A DNA stretch of 64,000 nucleotides from Rickettsia endosymbiont of Gonocerus acuteangulatus (lineage in GTDB: Bacteria; Pseudomonadota; Alphaproteobacteria; Rickettsiales; Rickettsiaceae). Every line of letters begins with the position of its first letter. Positions within the stretch are counted from its first letter, which is position 1. The position numbers and the translations under genes are program-made. Where the stretch lies: contig NZ_OZ032147.1 in assembly GCF_964026435.1 (NCBI RefSeq), positions 1,612,001-1,676,000 on the forward strand, written 5' to 3'. Shown here one piece after another: positions 48,816 to 58,869 of this stretch. The notes under the pieces are model-generated. The model saw nothing but the letters and a program-made list of their open reading frames with translations. It was not told the DNA's origin and made no database searches.

Positions 48816-49997
48816 TTAAAAAATAATTTCATTATTCCATAATTTTTCTAAAAATTTCTGCAGAGGTATTATATCTATTTCTTGCGTACTCCAAGTTATT
48901 TTTCTTAGCCTTTCTTCTAAGCATACTATATAACCTTTATGCACTTGATGTTCTTCCATAAAAGATTTAATACCTCGAAGCTCACTATTATGTACATTTT
49001 CTGAGATTTTTACTTCTATCGGTAAAATCTTATTACCACGAACTGTGCTAATTATAAAATCAACCTCTAGACCTGTTTTAGTATGCCAATAATTTATACG
49101 ATAATCAAGATCATTTAAACCTATATAAGCTTTTAGCTCGGTAAATATATAATGTTCTAAGGCTTTTCCTGCTTCTTGCCCTTTTGTATTATCAAATTGA
49201 TGCTGGGTAATATTATTTGCAACCCCAACATCAAAATAATAAAATTTTGGCACAGATGATATAATTTCTCTGCTAACTTTTTTGCTATATGGATAAAGTA
49301 AATATCCTACTAAAGTATCAACAAGTATTTGATAATACTCCTTAACTGTTTTTGCATCTATACTACAATCACGTGCTATATTAGAATAGTTTAATAACTC
49401 ACCATGAGAAAAAGCAATACTATCCATAAATCTACCGAAAGCTGCTATGTTTCGTACTAACCCTTCGACTCTGATTTCATTTGTTAAATAATCTTCTACA
49501 TATGCTTTTAACAATTTACGAGGGTTATTACTGATAAAATGTGATGGAATTAAGCCATTATTGAATATCTTGAGTAATTTAAAACCTTCTTTTATTTCTG
49601 GATATACTAATGGATAAAAATTATATTTTATCGCTCTGCCTCCCAATAAATTTGTACCGGCAATTCTTAATTTTCTTATACTTGAACCGCACAAAATAAA
49701 ATAACAATCCGTATTTTCTATAAGCCAATGTATTTCATCAAGCAATACAGGTACTTTTTGGATTTCATCTATTATAATAGGTAAAGCGAATTTATCTCTT
49801 TCAAGACCTAAAATTTCTTCTCGAAAATCTGAAGGTTTCTTTAAATATTTCAGCTGTAAATCTGTTTTTAATAAATCGTAATATATAGAGTTTGGATATA
49901 ATTCTTTTAGATAAGTAGATTTGCCTGTTTTTCTTGCTCCCCATAAAAAAGCTGTCTGTTTTTTATCCAAGCTTAATTTTAAATATCTATTATACAT
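48816..49997 (-). CDS. AAA ATPase with DUF4143 domain
   Basis: A 393-residue protein. The N-terminal AAA domain has Walker A GARKTGKST at residues 20-28 and Walker B LPIIIDEIQKVP near 74, with the arginine-containing CGSSIRKLR stretch. The C-terminal DUF4143 part holds a nuclease-like pattern (EVDFIIS ... ILPIEVKIS). This family is common in bacteria with many paralogues. Its role is unclear; some have been linked to stress or toxin-type functions. It starts at ATG 49997 and a palindrome lies just upstream. Intact. Confidence 0.85.
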   Translation of the reverse strand: MYNRYLKLSLDKKQTAFLWGARKTGKSTYLKELYPNSIYYDLLKTDLQLKYLKKPSDFREEILGLERDKFALPIIIDEIQKVPVLLDEIHWLIENTDCYFILCGSSIRKLRIAGTNLLGGRAIKYNFYPLVYPEIKEGFKLLKIFNNGLIPSHFISNNPRKLLKAYVEDYLTNEIRVEGLVRNIAAFGRFMDSIAFSHGELLNYSNIARDCSIDAKTVKEYYQILVDTLVGYLLYPYSKKVSREIISSVPKFYYFDVGVANNITQHQFDNTKGQEAGKALEHYIFTELKAYIGLNDLDYRINYWHTKTGLEVDFIISTVRGNKILPIEVKISENVHNSELRGIKSFMEEHQVHKGYIVCLEERLRKITWSTQEIDIIPLQKFLEKLWNNEIIF

Positions 49998-50008
49998 TTT
50001 TCATTACT

Positions 50009-50030
50009 ATTTAGGAGTATATTCCTAAAT
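50009..50030. promoter_or_regulatory. Candidate operator upstream of the DUF4143 ATPase gene
   Basis: Palindrome ATTTAGGAGTATATTCCTAAAT lacks only central symmetry; its 8-bp arms are exact. It ends 12 bp before the ATG, and a further half site (TTTTTAGGAATT) lies about 12 bp beyond it. The position suits autorepression. The remaining interval to 50294 shows no gene. Confidence 0.4.
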
Positions 50031-50294
50031 AGTATCACTTTTTAGGAATTAAGTCCATATTTTAAATTCCATAATATTACTTTTTAAAACTAATATTATA
50101 ATCTTTGTAAAAGCTAAAATGCAACTTTTCTTTCAAGCTTTATTAAATTATGTGTTACTCAAAAGCAACTTATCAATCAATGGATTTTCTAAGTTAAGTT
50201 TATATTTTTGATATATTTTAAATTTATTATATTATTTACATATTAACTTATTCTTATTACGTTTAAAAAACAAATTATTATAAAGGAATTTAGT

Positions 50295-51164
50295 ATGTAT
50301 CACATTGAAGAGGGGATTGAATTAATTACTCAAAAATTTCTTGCTTTATGGAAATATGAATTGTTTCCTATTGCTAATAACCAGATCACAGTAAGTAATA
50401 TTTGTATTTTCATACTACTTTTATTATTTGGTGTTAAATATTCAGAACGCTTATCTAGATCTGTTAATAACTTTGTAAATCATAGATTGAAAGGAAATAA
50501 TACTAGTGCAAGCATTTTAAGTAAGCTAATTATATATTCAATACGTATTTTATATATAATTATTGCTATGTCTCTAGCTAATATCCCTATGGGAAGCTTA
50601 GCCATTTTAGGTGGAGCATTAGCATTCGGTTTAGGGTTCGGTACGCAAACATTAATTACTAATTTTATTAGCGGAATTATTATAATGATCGAGCAACCAA
50701 TTAAAGAGGGTGATATAATTGAAATAAAAGGGGTAATCGGAAAAGTAAAAACAATAGGCATTAGATGTATTATTCTAAAGACTACTACTAATCATTCTAT
50801 CCTTATTCCTAGTAGTGAAATTATTTTAAATAATGTAACAAATTGGACCCTAGACAATAATATAGTAAAATATCAGCTAGAAATAACATTCCCGAGTAGC
50901 GAAACTAAATTAAATCCTGAAAGTTTGATGGATAAACTTAAAACATCGATGAGCAAATTAGATTTTATAATTCCTAATGAAGAAGCGAATGTATTTTTGA
51001 CAAAAGTAGATAATAACGGCTTAACTTTCTATATTAGATTCAATATTGACATTAAGAAAAACTCTGATTTTGAATATATTAAAAATAATTTAAATATTGC
51101 CTTATATTCACAACTTAAAAATTATAATATTATTTTAAATCACTTAGATTGTACAAAAATATAA
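50295..51164 (+). CDS. mscS: Small-conductance mechanosensitive channel (MscS family)
   Basis: A 289-residue MscS-type channel. There are three or so transmembrane helices in residues 30-130. The pore helix is Gly/Ala-rich (LAILGGALAFGLGFGTQTLI), followed by the beta domain (EQPIKEGDIIEIKGVIGKV and the IGIRCIILKT strand) and a cytoplasmic C-terminal domain. It releases solutes under hypo-osmotic shock. AAGGA stands 7 bp before ATG 50295. Intact and monocistronic. Confidence 0.93.
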   Translation: MYHIEEGIELITQKFLALWKYELFPIANNQITVSNICIFILLLLFGVKYSERLSRSVNNFVNHRLKGNNTSASILSKLIIYSIRILYIIIAMSLANIPMGSLAILGGALAFGLGFGTQTLITNFISGIIIMIEQPIKEGDIIEIKGVIGKVKTIGIRCIILKTTTNHSILIPSSEIILNNVTNWTLDNNIVKYQLEITFPSSETKLNPESLMDKLKTSMSKLDFIIPNEEANVFLTKVDNNGLTFYIRFNIDIKKNSDFEYIKNNLNIALYSQLKNYNIILNHLDCTKI

Positions 51165-52072
51165 TAGAAAAGTCATCATCTATTTTTCAAAAGGTTAAAT
51201 ATTAAGGCATATAGTAAATTAAACAAAGCCATTAATTTAATGCTCCCATAGCTCCTTAAATTTACCTTTTTCTATGGAAAGCAGTTCAGTAAAAGTACCG
51301 CTTTCAACAATATTACCTTTATCCATAACGATAATTCTATCCATATGTTTGATGGTGGATAGTCTGTGAGCTATAGCAAGTATAGTTACATTATCAATAT
51401 CGAGCATTGCGTTAATGGATTTCTGTATTTCCTACTCGGTATGGCTATCAAGACTTGAGGTTGCTTCATCCAAAATTAAGATCGGAGCATTTTTGAGAAT
51501 AGCAATAGCTATGCGTTGCCTCTGCCCACCACTTAGCTTTACGCCCCTCTCACCAACTATTGTTTCATATTTCTCCGGTAAATTTTCAATAAACTCATGA
51601 ATATTTGCAGCTTTTGCAGCATTTTCTATCTCACCTTGCGTAGCATTTTCTTTTGCATAACCGATATTCTCACCGATAGAGCAATGGAACAGCATAATAT
51701 CTTGAGGGATTAATGATATTTGTGATCGTAAACTATCAGATGAGGTATCATAAATACTTTGATTATCGATTATGATATCGCCGCTTGAGGCTTTAAAATT
51801 CTTCAATAATAGTACAACCAAAGTAGATTTACCACCACCTGAATGCCCGACAATACCAATTTTCTCACCGGCTTTAATATGTAAAAGATACTTAAATACA
51901 TTACTATCTTCTTTATAGGCAAAAAATATTTCTTTAAATATTATTTCGCCTTTGGAAATTTTTATTTCAGCTGCATTTTCTTTATCTATTGTATCTTGCG
52001 GTGCTTGTATAATTGTAAAGGCGGAACGGAAAGCCGCAATTTTCTCCAAAAAGCTTTTAAGCTCCATAGTTG

Positions 52073-53138
52073 TGAAAATACTATAAGTAAGTAGAACAAA
52101 ACTTATTTAAAATAATAAGATTTTAAATAGGTAATGATGAACAGAAAATATAGACACTTATCTCGCGAAGAGAGATATGAAATAAAAAGAATGTATGACC
52201 TAGGAGTCAGTATTAACAAGATAGCACAACATCTTACGAGGTCTAAAAGCACTATTAGTATGGAGCTAAAAAGAAATAAAGTAAAAGGTAAGTATATGCC
52301 TTGTGTTGCTCAGGAACAATATAAAAAAAGGATGCATCAGCAAGAGTTATTAAAAATAGAGAAGTTACCTATTTTGTTAAATTATATCAAAAATGCTATG
52401 ATTCACAAGAAATGGTCACCGGATGCTATAGCCGGAAAGTTAAAACTGGACAAAAATACAGCTTGTTGTATCAGTACAGAAAGTATATATAGATTTGTCT
52501 ACACTTCTCCAGTTGCAGCTAAATTAAAGTTATATAGCTATTTACCGTCTAAAAGATATAAAAGGCAAGAAAGGGGGACAAGGCATCAAAGGATCATTAT
52601 ACCACAAAGGATCTCAATACATCAGCGTGATGCAATAGCAATGCAAAAGCTAGAAGTAGGGCATTTTGAGGCAGATCTTACATTTCATAAAGGTAATCAA
52701 AGTATGAATATCGGTGTGCTGGTGGATAAAAAGAGTCAAAAGATTATTTTAGTGCTGAATAACTCCAAAAGAGCTAAAACAGTTACCACTGGGTTTTTAA
52801 AAAAGATCAAAACGCTGCCAAGTAGTGTTAGAAAGACTATTACTATGGATAATGGCAAAGAGTTTGTAGGGCATCTTGCTTATAGACTATCTGGGTTTCA
52901 AACTTTCTTTTGTGATCCATATCGCCCTAGACAAAAAGCACTAGTGGAGAAAATGAATTCTATGATTCATAGAATTTTACCTAAAAATACAGATATTACA
53001 ACCGTTACACAAAGAGGTCTTGACAATATTGCTGAGATTTTAAATAACATGCCAAGAAAGATTTTTGGTTATAAAACCCCCAATGAAATTTGGGCAGAAA
53101 ATTTATAGGTTTTGTTCTACTTAGTCCTTGAATTTTCA
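52073..53138 (+). mobile_element. IS30 element, copy 4 (complete)
   Basis: 1066 bp with both IS30 ends, flanked by the 4-bp duplication GTTG (52069-52072 and 53139-53142), inside the ABC transporter gene. Confidence 0.94.
52134..53108 (+). CDS. IS30 family transposase (intact, divergent copy)
   Basis: 324 residues with the same HTH and DDE landmarks as the copy at 13389 (GHFEADLTFHKG, TITMDNGKEFVGH, RQKALVEKMNSM). It carries about fifteen amino-acid differences, more than any other pair of IS copies here, so it diverged earlier or arrived separately. Confidence 0.95.
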   Translation: MMNRKYRHLSREERYEIKRMYDLGVSINKIAQHLTRSKSTISMELKRNKVKGKYMPCVAQEQYKKRMHQQELLKIEKLPILLNYIKNAMIHKKWSPDAIAGKLKLDKNTACCISTESIYRFVYTSPVAAKLKLYSYLPSKRYKRQERGTRHQRIIIPQRISIHQRDAIAMQKLEVGHFEADLTFHKGNQSMNIGVLVDKKSQKIILVLNNSKRAKTVTTGFLKKIKTLPSSVRKTITMDNGKEFVGHLAYRLSGFQTFFCDPYRPRQKALVEKMNSMIHRILPKNTDITTVTQRGLDNIAEILNNMPRKIFGYKTPNEIWAENL

Positions 53139-53590
53139 GTTGTATGCCATGAATTTTCAGCAACTAAAAAAGTTAGCGACATAATAAAAGCTATGTCACC
53201 AATACTAATTTCACCTAGATTTCGCAAGTAAATTACATATATAAATATTCCTATCAAATATACCCAATATACTAAAGATAATATTATACAGATAATCAGA
53301 TCATATTTAAAATACCTAATCGTCAAAGGGTTATGCACTTTGCGGTAATAATCTTGTACTTTATTTAATTCACGCTTTTTTGATGCAAACGAAAAAACAG
53401 TAAAAATATTTGTTATGCAATCGGCTACTATACCAAATAAATTATACCAAGAATCCTGCTTATCTTGTTCCATTTTAGCAAGCTTGGTAAAAAAAATTGT
53501 AATGCAAGCGGTAAATAAACAGCAGTAAAAGCGATAACAGCGATAAATATTTTAAGATTAGTATTAGCAAGAGTGATACTAGATAATATA

Positions 53591-53806
53591 TAGCATAAAT
53601 CATTAAGATACTGACAATTTAATAGTATTAAAAACAGCATCATAAAATGTTTCAAAATCTCCTACAACTTTCCTAATTTCATTTTTTATCTTAAACCAGT
53701 AATGCTCTATAGGATTTAAATCAGGAGAGTAAGTTGGTAAATACAATATGGTACAACCAACGGATTCAATTAACTCTTTAACTTTAGAATTTTTATGAAA
53801 ATTAAT
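53591..53806 (-). mobile_element. IS630 type A, 216-bp end fragment
   Basis: Starts at TAGCATAAATC next to TA (53589-53590) and covers only the last 70 codons of the transposase (NPIEHYWFKIKNEI). It is cut by an IS4/IS701-like fragment at 53807. Confidence 0.88.
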
Positions 53807-54415
53807 CAAAACTTACGCTATGTTTGGTTCTAAATATCGTAAAGATGGAGAACGCAGCTGTTGTTGCATATATTCATCTAAAAGCCCTAACTTTATTTGG
53901 TAAACCGTTTTACCGATTGTATTTGCAGTCCTTTTGAGAAATGCCCAAACTAAAAATGCCCAACTAATATGATTACGTTGAAGACGCTGTTTCCTGCATT
54001 GACAACGTTCTATCCCAGTAAGTTGCTTAATTTCTCTGTGCATGCTCTCAATTACCCATCGAAAGCCACACTCATCTTGTGCAGCTTTAGAAGATTTGTG
54101 AGTTTTGTTATTGGTAACAACATACTCAACTCTGTTGGTAGAAACAGTAAATTTAAACAAATTAACATGCTTATTTTTAGCAAAGCCTTTTATATGAATC
54201 TCTACTCCATGCCTGATCTCTTCATCTGAAAATGTCAACTCTTTTACAGCTTTATAAGGTTTAGAATCGTGTGTTTTACTAACGTTTCTATTGGCTTTAA
54301 TAGGGGCATAATAATATTTCCCCAGAGAGTCAACATGTTGCATAATTTTGTGTGTAGAATACCATGTGTCAAAAAGTACTGTTTGAAAAGGAATCTTCTT
54401 GCTATAAACAGCATT
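53807..54415 (-). mobile_element. IS4/IS701-like element, 609-bp fragment
   Basis: Begins with the terminal repeat at 53807 and runs to codons for MLNNAVYSKK, where IS200 has entered at 54416. The N-terminal half is missing. The visible 176-residue frame starting at 54343 is a C-terminal piece only. Confidence 0.9.
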
Positions 54416-54943
54416 AATAAAAGTAATCCCCGCCGCAAGCAGCGGGGTATTTTAGAAGAAAGCTAGCTGATGATCCTCATGCAGTTTCTGATATTCCTTG
54501 CCTTGGTTTTTTACGTATTTTCCTATCATATTCTCATTTCCATGCTTACCTACCGTACTCGTAAAATATCCATCAGTCCAAAATTCTCCACCCCATAATT
54601 GTTTCTTTACCTGTGGACACTGTCTAAATATTTGACGAGCTGTAACACTTTTAATTGTTGTTACTATTTTTGTTACGCTATAGGTTGGTACAGATTGTAC
54701 CAAAAAATGGACATGATCTTCATCAACCCCTATTTCTAAAAATTTTATTTGATATCTCTTTTCTATCTCTAAACATATTTCTCGTAATACTTGATCAACT
54801 GATACGTCAAACACTGCTCGGCGATATTTTGCTGGAAATACCATGTGATACAGCAGTACCGTAACATTATGACTTTTATGTATATATTTGCTCATTCCGC
54901 CATATTACGCCGCAAGCGGCGGGGAATATACCCAAAAGAGATT
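54416..54943 (-). mobile_element. IS200 element, copy 3
   Basis: Identical to copies 1 and 2, with both end hairpins. Left flank is the IS4/IS701-like fragment and right flank is an unrelated gene fragment, so this IS lies at a recombination junction. Confidence 0.92.
54452..54895 (-). CDS. tnpA: IS200 transposase TnpA
   Basis: 147 residues, identical to the copies at 12764 and 14573; HUH motif DHVHFL, no TnpB. Confidence 0.95.
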   Translation of the reverse strand: MSKYIHKSHNVTVLLYHMVFPAKYRRAVFDVSVDQVLREICLEIEKRYQIKFLEIGVDEDHVHFLVQSVPTYSVTKIVTTIKSVTARQIFRQCPQVKKQLWGGEFWTDGYFTSTVGKHGNENMIGKYVKNQGKEYQKLHEDHQLAFF

Positions 54944-55664
54944 AAATAATTTAAAGCTAGAAAAATTAATTACATTCTTTGATACTAAAAATTTAATAAC
55001 ATTATATCAGTTTCAAGATATAAATAATATTAGTATACATTATATCAAAACTTTTTTAGAAAAAGCTCATGGGCTAAATTTCCATCATACAGAAACATTC
55101 AAATCATTAAATAGTAAACTAACCGATTTGCTTCCTAAAATAGATAATTTAGGAGAACGAAGCTTAAAACTTATAAAAACTCAACCTTTTAAAAAACTTT
55201 CTCCGGATTTAAAAGATTTAGTAGAAAAAGTTTATATTAAATTTACTGAGAGCTTACAAGAATTTAAAAAATTTTTAGACCAAAAACAACTTACTTTAAA
55301 AGAAGAGATAGAGGAATTATTACCTGAGATTTTACAAATTTTATGCACGAAAATAAAAGAATGGTACAATATTGATGCATCTGAATATATCACAAATGTA
55401 AAAACAGTAGAAGAGCTTAAAAATACAGAAGTATTAAAAGATATTACCGCCAAAATCAATAACTCTAATTCTATATTTTCTCAATCCAGAGATAAATTAA
55501 AATTTTCAATACCTCCTATTAAAAGAAAAATAGTTAGTACTGAAAATATTAATAACAAACTTTTAAAAACTCATAATGAAGAAACTTATGATTCAAGTTT
55601 AGATGATGCAATAAAAGAATATTATAAGATAATGGGGGAAGATAGAGGCTCTATATCTTTGTAA
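54944..55664 (+). pseudogene. Orphan C-terminal fragment, ankyrin-type accessory protein
   Basis: An open frame without its own start enters from the IS200 and continues for about 240 codons. It is helical, Lys/Glu/Leu-rich, with no membrane segment (DLLPKIDNLGERSLKLIKTQ, LKEEIEELLPEILQILCTKI). The style resembles the repeat-free C-termini of the ankyrin proteins at 10511 and 11663. The 5' part of the gene is missing, so it is a fragment. Function unknown. Confidence 0.5.
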
Positions 55665-55710
55665 AACTACTATTATAGTTTAATATTTACTTCCGACTAA
55701 TTTTGACTAT

Positions 55711-55740
55711 ACTTTAAATTAGCCGCGTCTAATTTAAAGT
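55711..55740. promoter_or_regulatory. Perfect 12-bp stem-loop before a tiny ORF
   Basis: ACTTTAAATTAG and CTAATTTAAAGT pair perfectly around CCGCGT. GAGG follows directly and ATG 55750 opens a 29-codon hydrophobic frame (MRRVYWLLLFFLNWYN) ending at 55839. This could be an operator or a leader hairpin, or the start of a lost membrane-protein gene. Confidence 0.35.
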
Positions 55741-55839
55741 GAGGTAAAAATGAGACGAGTATATTGGCTATTACTTTTCTTTCTCAATTGGTATAACAGT
55801 GAATTTTATATCCTTGTAAAACTACTATTAATATTATAA

Positions 55840-56090
55840 TTTTTTTCTGGTCCTAGGACTTGATAATTAAGAATAAAAGAATCAGGATTTAGAAATATAT
55901 AGGTAGCATTATAGTGGTCTTTACCGCATAAATGCCTACCTACAGCCTTTATACTCTTCTGCTCTGAAAAGAATTGGCTCTGCAAAACTTCGGGGAACTT
56001 GCGTGTTCACCTATTAAGTATAAGATGTGTGTGCTCGCCCCTTGTTTTACATTCCAGTTCTCCAAATCATTCGAGTATACATTATTGATG
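55840..56090. other. Gene-free stretch with repeat modules
   Basis: Holds TTTTTTTCTGGTCC and a CTTCGGGGAACTTGCG-type module that resembles palindromic repeat debris. No coding frame is convincing. Confidence 0.35.
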
Positions 56091-56343
56091 AAATCTAACT
56101 AATAAAACAAGCTATTCTCTGGAGTAGTAAAATATTTGGTGATATTATTATTTTCCAGAATATATTTATATTCTTTTACTGCAAATATTTGATTATCACA
56201 GCCATAATAATTAAAAATTAGCTCTTCTTTATATTAGTAATTCGTTAGGATTAATTTCTAAAAAATATGCACACCCTTCCCCATAACCATAATTCTCTAT
56301 GGTTCTTTTAATAACATATTTTCCGGAAAGATTTGCAAAGATT
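56091..56343 (-). pseudogene. Remnant downstream of the antitoxin gene
   Basis: On the minus strand, after the antitoxin stop, two frames joined by a one-base shift read FANLSGKYVIKRTIENYGYG ... FLEINPNELLI and KEELIFNYYGCDNQIFAVKE. The position is that of a toxin partner, but the sequence does not show a RelE, YoeB or Doc motif that I can recognise. Confidence 0.35.
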
Positions 56344-56724
56344 TTATTTTTTCCAAAATTCTTCATGAGTAATGCAGTCTTCTAACGGTTCTTTACTAGA
56401 TTCAAGAATTCTTTCTACTAATCCAGGTACAGAATAAATAGCTAAAGTTTTCTGTAGCCCTTCGTAATCTTCCTTTGATATGATTACTGCATTATTACGT
56501 TTTCCTTTTATATAAATAGGCTCATGAGTTTCATTAGTCTCATCAATAAGCAAAACTTACGCTATGTTATAGCAAATATGCTAAAAACTCTTATTACACA
56601 GCAATGTTTTATAGTGAAGCACTTCATAATATCCCTTAATTCATGGGCATTATATCAAACATAGCGTAAGTTTTGTAAGATTAAATAGTTTAGCTCGTGC
56701 TTGGCTACTAGTGTAAATAGTCAC
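56344..56724 (-). pseudogene. Phd/YefM-type antitoxin, interrupted by MITE
   Basis: After removal of the MITE (56551-56675) and one TAAG duplicate, the gene reads from GTG 56724: TIYTSSQARAKLFNLIDETN, then THEPIYIKGKRNNAVIISKE and EDYEGLQKTLAIYSVPG, ending EEFWKK. This is the Phd/YefM fold (N-terminal DNA-binding, then the ISxEDYEGLQ helix that binds the toxin), of about 84 residues. Inside the MITE the frame meets TAA after nine codons, so no full protein is made. Confidence 0.75.
56551..56675 (+). mobile_element. 125-bp MITE, copy 4
   Basis: Both 16-bp ends perfect, target duplication TAAG. It interrupts the antitoxin gene. Confidence 0.92.
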
Positions 56725-56810
56725 AATTATATACCTAAAATAGTTATATACTCCTAATAAATGAAGAGTTAGTAGACGAAGAAGCTCAATTTGGAAAAGA
56801 GCAAGGAGAC

Positions 56811-57081
56811 TTATACCTTCCGAGCGGAGCGTATTAATATGTGAGCACCCGAGGTCTTACAAAGACGACGCTGCCAATTTTTCAAATTAAGCGAGTATAC
56901 GCTCTTGTACCACACTATTTATGTAATAGCAATAATAGATAATTTTAAAAGGATTTTTTATAGATGCTCTGTTAATCGTCATTGCGAGAAGAAACCGCAA
57001 GTTTCAACGAAGCAATCTCAGGAGTCTTAATATTACTTCATGAGATTGCCACGTCGAGACTTTGTCTCTCCTCGCAATGAC
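56811..57081. repeat. RPE-like repeats downstream of dnaA
   Basis: 56978-57081 is a palindromic repeat of a second type (GTCATTGCGAGAAGAAACCG ... GAAGCAATCTCA, TGAGATTGCCACG, CTCGCAATGAC). 56811-56900 carries another GC-richer module (TCCGAGCGGAGCG, GAGCACCCGAGGTC). The second lies 8 bp from the dnaA stop. No gene in 56725-57088. Confidence 0.65.
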
Positions 57082-57088
57082 ACATAAG

Positions 57089-58480
57089 CTAATTCTGCAA
57101 GATTTTCATCATTAGGTTAATTTCTTCACGTAGTTCTAGGTCGCTTTCTAGTAGCTCTTCTACTTTTTTGATGGCGTGCATAACTGTTGTGTGGTCTTTT
57201 TTACCGAATTTTTTACCGATATCGACTAGACTTTTAGGGGTGAGGATTTTACTTAAATACATAGCTATCTGACGTGGTCTTGCTATAGTACGCATTCTAC
57301 GAGGTGAGGACATATCGGATAATTTAATATTGTAACGATTAGCTACTTTTTTCTGAATATCTTCAACTGTAATTATCCTTTCATTAGAACGGAGCAAATC
57401 CCTTAAAATATTTTGTGTATTTTCTAAAGTTATTTCTTTTGCAGTAAAATTAGAGTGGGCAATAACCTTATTTAACGCTCCCTCAAGCTCTCTTACATTT
57501 GAAACAATTTTAGAAGCTAGAAAATCAATTACATCTTTTGGAACTTTAACGTTCATCTGTTCAATTTTAGACTCTAAAATACCAAGACGTAACTCATAAG
57601 TAGTGCTATGAACATCTGCCACTAAACCCCATCCTAAACGGGATTTAATTCGGTCTTCAATATCGTCTAAATCGGAAGGTGACCTATCGCAAGAAATAAC
57701 CATCTGACGGTTATTATCAATCAGCGTATTGAACGTATGGAAGAACTCTTCCTGCGTACTATCTTTACCACAAATAAACTGAATATCATCAATCATTAAC
57801 ACATCAACTGAGCGAAATTTCTCTTTAAAAGACATTACTTCTTTGTTACGCAAAGCTTTAACAAATTGGTACATAAATTTCTCTGCCGACATGTATATAA
57901 CCTTACGGCTTGGATTATTCTGTTTTATGTACCAACCAATTGCATGCATTAAATGGGTTTTACCAAGCCCTACTCCGCCATATAGGAAAAGAGGATTAGA
58001 TTCGGAAACTGCACTTGAGGATTCAGCTACTGCTCTTGCAGCAGCATAAGCAAGTTCATTTGGAGCACCGACAACAAAATTATCAAAAGTAAAACGTATA
58101 TCAAGTGTTGAGAAAATATTTTCTGAATTAAGCTCACTACTACCAATATCAGCAAAAGTTTTAGTAGGCAACTCAAGAGTTGCTTGATTAGATGCCGGCA
58201 ATTCTTTAGTAATTATATCTACTGTTTTAATAGCATTATTATAATGCTGAAATAATTGCAATATAACGGCAGAATATTTAGATTTTATCCAATCTCTAAT
58301 AAAATTAGTAGGGGCACAAAGAATAACAGTATTTAATGTAGATTCTATAAAATTGACCTTACTAAACCAGCTATTATATAAAGCCTCACCGTAATAGTTA
58401 TAAAGGTCTTGGGTTACGTTACTCCAGACATTTACACTATTATCATTTTGATTTGTTAAAATTATTTGATTAGTATTCAC
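57089..58480 (-). CDS. dnaA: Chromosomal replication initiator DnaA
   Basis: A full-length 463-residue DnaA. The N-terminal helicase-loading domain comes first, then AAA+ with Walker [10 protein letters not shown] near residue 168 and Walker [10 protein letters not shown] near 226, and the C-terminal DNA-binding domain with the signature [14 protein letters not shown] near 426. It unwinds oriC with ATP. The start is GTG at 58480, immediately after the stop of the rhodanese gene, which implies co-transcription. No cluster of DnaA boxes is seen nearby, so oriC is not here. Confidence 0.97.
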   Translation of the reverse strand: MNTNQIILTNQNDNSVNVWSNVTQDLYNYYGEALYNSWFSKVNFIESTLNTVILCAPTNFIRDWIKSKYSAVILQLFQHYNNAIKTVDIITKELPASNQATLELPTKTFADIGSSELNSENIFSTLDIRFTFDNFVVGAPNELAYAAARAVAESSSAVSESNPLFLYGGVGLGKTHLMHAIGWYIKQNNPSRKVIYMSAEKFMYQFVKALRNKEVMSFKEKFRSVDVLMIDDIQFICGKDSTQEEFFHTFNTLIDNNRQMVISCDRSPSDLDDIEDRIKSRLGWGLVADVHSTTYELRLGILESKIEQMNVKVPKDVIDFLASKIVSNVRELEGALNKVIAHSNFTAKEITLENTQNILRDLLRSNERIITVEDIQKKVANRYNIKLSDMSSPRRMRTIARPRQIAMYLSKILTPKSLVDIGKKFGKKDHTTVMHAIKKVEELLESDLELREEINLMMKILQN

Positions 58481-58869
58481 TTAAAACTGCCACGGTAAGT
58501 TATTTTGTTTCCAGCCTTTATCTTGAAGATTTCCTTCGAAACCATCAATAATATTATAACAATTTTTATAACCTATATTAGCCATAAAATTTGCTGCCAT
58601 TAATGATCTATGCCCTGATCTGCATAAAAAAATATAATGTTAGACATTTTATCATCAATAATAGATAAAAATTTATCTTCAAAATCTTTATTCAGCTCCA
58701 TAAAAGGTGATAGCTGCCAACTTAAAAAGACCACATTATTTTTATTACTTAAACTCGGAACACCCACATTTTTCCATTCTTCTTCTGTTCTAACATCAAC
58801 AAGAAAAGTATTATTATTCGAAACCAGCATATTATAAGCTTCTTTAGAACAGATATTTTGAACTAACAT
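58481..58869 (-). pseudogene. Rhodanese-like sulfurtransferase, frameshifted
   Basis: The frame from ATG 58869 shows the start of a rhodanese domain (NTFLVDVRTEEEWKNVGVP). At about 58630 a run of seven T puts it out of frame and it stops at 58600. One more T gives the active-site loop LCRSGHRSLMAANFM with its catalytic Cys, and then NIIDGFEGNLQDKGWKQNNL to the stop at 58481. The stop touches the dnaA GTG. Translation past the run by slippage is conceivable; otherwise the enzyme is lost. Confidence 0.75.

Larger units (their letters stand above)
51237..53590 (-). pseudogene. ABC transporter (MsbA-like exporter), multiply broken
   Basis: The minus strand encodes the second half of a fused permease-ATPase exporter. 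Membrane segments lie at 53143-53590 (IFIAVIAFTAVYLPLALQFF, then YDLIICIILSLVYWVYLIGI). After an IS30 (52073-53138, GTTG duplication) the frame resumes exactly (SWHTTMELKSFLEK) into the ATPase: Walker A GHSGGGKST, signature LSGGQRQRIA, Walker B ILILDEATSS. There is a frameshift in a T8 run near 53495 and an in-frame TAG at 51432-51434, after which the H-loop (AIAHRLST) and C-terminus still follow to 51237. The N-terminal 200 or so residues are missing at the IS630 fragment. Inactive. Confidence 0.88.

Noticed and set aside
48816-49997. DUF4143 ATPase as a defence-system component
   Set aside because: No companion nuclease, methylase or known defence partner is adjacent; neighbours are an IS cluster and an MscS channel, so the claim has no support.
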